Source: Betaproteobacteria bacterium (GTDB taxonomy: Bacteria; Pseudomonadota; Gammaproteobacteria; Burkholderiales; Burkholderiaceae_C). From it: a stretch of DNA of 15,516 bases. The position numbers and the translations under genes were made by a program. The DNA is taken from positions 1-15,516 of the forward strand of contig JANXLW010000194.1 in the NCBI GenBank assembly GCA_025354965.1. Reading direction: 5' to 3'. The notes beneath the pieces are model-generated. The model was not told the origin of the DNA, searched no databases, and saw only the letters and a list, made by a program, of their open reading frames with translations. Of this stretch, positions 14,778 through 15,516 are shown in pieces. Every line of letters starts with the position of its first letter. Positions within the stretch are counted from its first letter, which is position 1.

Positions 14778-15516
14778 ATGACCAAATTATCGATGAAACC
14801 CATCTGGATGGCGACCCTGGTTTTGCTGGGCACCCTGGTGGTGGCCGTCAAACTGACTCTGGCGTTTGCGCCGTTTACCCCTGCCAGTCAACCCGTCGGT
14901 TACGTCGCGCAGGACGACGTCACCGATTTCAACCTCACATCGGGCAAGGAGATTTTGTTTCGCGGCCAGTACGAAAAAGAGTTCTGGGGTGGCAATCTGA
15001 TTGCCTACGGTATGCCGGCAAGTGGTGATATTACGATGGCGACCCAACCCTGGTTGGGCGGTGGCGCTGCGAATCAACTTGATATTCAGGGTGTCAACCG
15101 GCGTATCGTGACCTTGAAGGGTGATGGCACAAAAATCCCCTTTGCCTGGTCTAGTTTGGACGCCACTCAGAAAGGTAATTTGGGAAATTCCAGCGATGTT
15201 CTCGATTTTTTGCGTGGCGTGCGTACCAAGGAAGTGCAACAACTGAGCGGTACGTTTCGCCAGCGTGCCTCGGCTTTGGGAGACATTGTTCATTCGCGAC
15301 CTAATTACGTCAGCGACAGTTCGAGCGCAACACCTATGCCGACGGTTTTTGTCGGCGCCAATGACGGCATGTTGCACGCCTTTGACGCGACAAGCGGGAG
15401 GGAGCGCTGGGCCTACGTGCCGTCCATGTTGATTCCAAAGATGGCCAAGCTTTCAGTCAACCCCTATGTGCATGACTATTTCGTCGATGGCTCGCTCAGC
15501 GTGGCGAACATTTTGT
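14778..15516 (+). CDS. pilY1: PilY1-type pilus tip/assembly protein, 3' part outside window
   Basis: PilY1 is a surface protein at the pilus tip that supports extension, adhesion and sometimes surface sensing. The 246 visible residues start with a signal-like segment (KPIWMATLVLLGTLVVAVKL, 7-26). The start of the conserved C-terminal module follows: ILFRGQYEKEFWGGNLIAY (59-77), SALGDIVHSRPNYV (165-178), VFVGANDGMLHAFDATSGRE (190-209) and WAYVPSMLIPK, then HDYFVDGS. These are the landmarks of the PilY1 beta-propeller. They appear by residue 60-240, whereas longer PilY1 proteins carry several hundred residues, including a von Willebrand A-like domain, before them. This copy therefore seems to lack that N-terminal region. 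It starts 13 bases after pilX. The calcium-binding loop expected further on is beyond the window. Confidence 0.93.
   Translation, partial: MTKLSMKPIWMATLVLLGTLVVAVKLTLAFAPFTPASQPVGYVAQDDVTDFNLTSGKEILFRGQYEKEFWGGNLIAYGMPASGDITMATQPWLGGGAANQLDIQGVNRRIVTLKGDGTKIPFAWSSLDATQKGNLGNSSDVLDFLRGVRTKEVQQLSGTFRQRASALGDIVHSRPNYVSDSSSATPMPTVFVGANDGMLHAFDATSGRERWAYVPSMLIPKMAKLSVNPYVHDYFVDGSLSVANIL

Noticed and set aside
14787..15377. 196-codon minus-strand frame opposite pilY1
   Set aside because: The plus-strand frame carries unmistakable PilY1 motifs. The minus-strand frame has none.

Overview
This window is chromosomal core-genome sequence from a betaproteobacterium, most likely Burkholderiales/Comamonadaceae (Rhodoferax/Polaromonas-like). 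That placement is an inference from the protein families and from the gene order ribD-ribE-ribBA-ribH-nusB-aminotransferase-ybgC-tolQRA next to dnaE and a fimT-pilVWX-pilY1 cluster. No database search was run. There are no tRNA or rRNA genes, insertion sequences, CRISPR arrays or phage genes. Coding density is very high, and no gap between genes exceeds about 145 bases.

Layout from left to right: (1) Bases 1-610, minus strand: a NarL/FixJ-type response regulator, cut at its C-terminus by the window edge and read from a TTG start. (2) Bases 611-702: a divergent intergenic region with a good sigma70-like promoter for dnaE. The promoter lies so close to the ATG that the message may be leaderless. 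(3) Bases 703-4266, plus strand: dnaE, the catalytic subunit of DNA polymerase III. (4) Bases 4269-11879, minus strand: a ten-gene block transcribed ribD, ribE, ribBA, ribH, nusB, aminotransferase, ybgC, tolQ, tolR, tolA. It meets dnaE tail to tail with 2 bases between the stop codons. From ribH to tolQ every junction overlaps by 1 or 4 bases, so riboflavin synthesis, an antitermination factor, a PLP enzyme, a thioesterase and the envelope Tol motor are probably translationally coupled. (5) Bases 11880-12022: a second divergent intergenic region with two short perfect inverted repeats. (6) Bases 12023-15516, plus strand: the type IV pilus minor-pilin operon fimT-pilV-pilW-pilX-pilY1. PilY1 runs off the right edge.

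How the genes work together: RibD, the DHBP-synthase half of RibBA, RibH and RibE supply nearly all of riboflavin synthesis. The GTP cyclohydrolase II half of RibBA lacks its zinc ligands and catalytic motif, so the first pathway step must be encoded elsewhere. YbgC, TolQ, TolR and TolA are the inner-membrane half of the Tol-Pal system; tolB and pal do not follow. FimT, PilV, PilW and PilX are minor pilins that would prime type IV pilus assembly together with the tip-associated PilY1. The PilY1 here is unusually short on its N-terminal side.

I found no clearly undescribed biological system. The points most worth a second look are the possible leaderless dnaE, the degenerate RibBA, the short PilY1, the coupled rib-nusB-tol block, and the palindromes between ribD and fimT.
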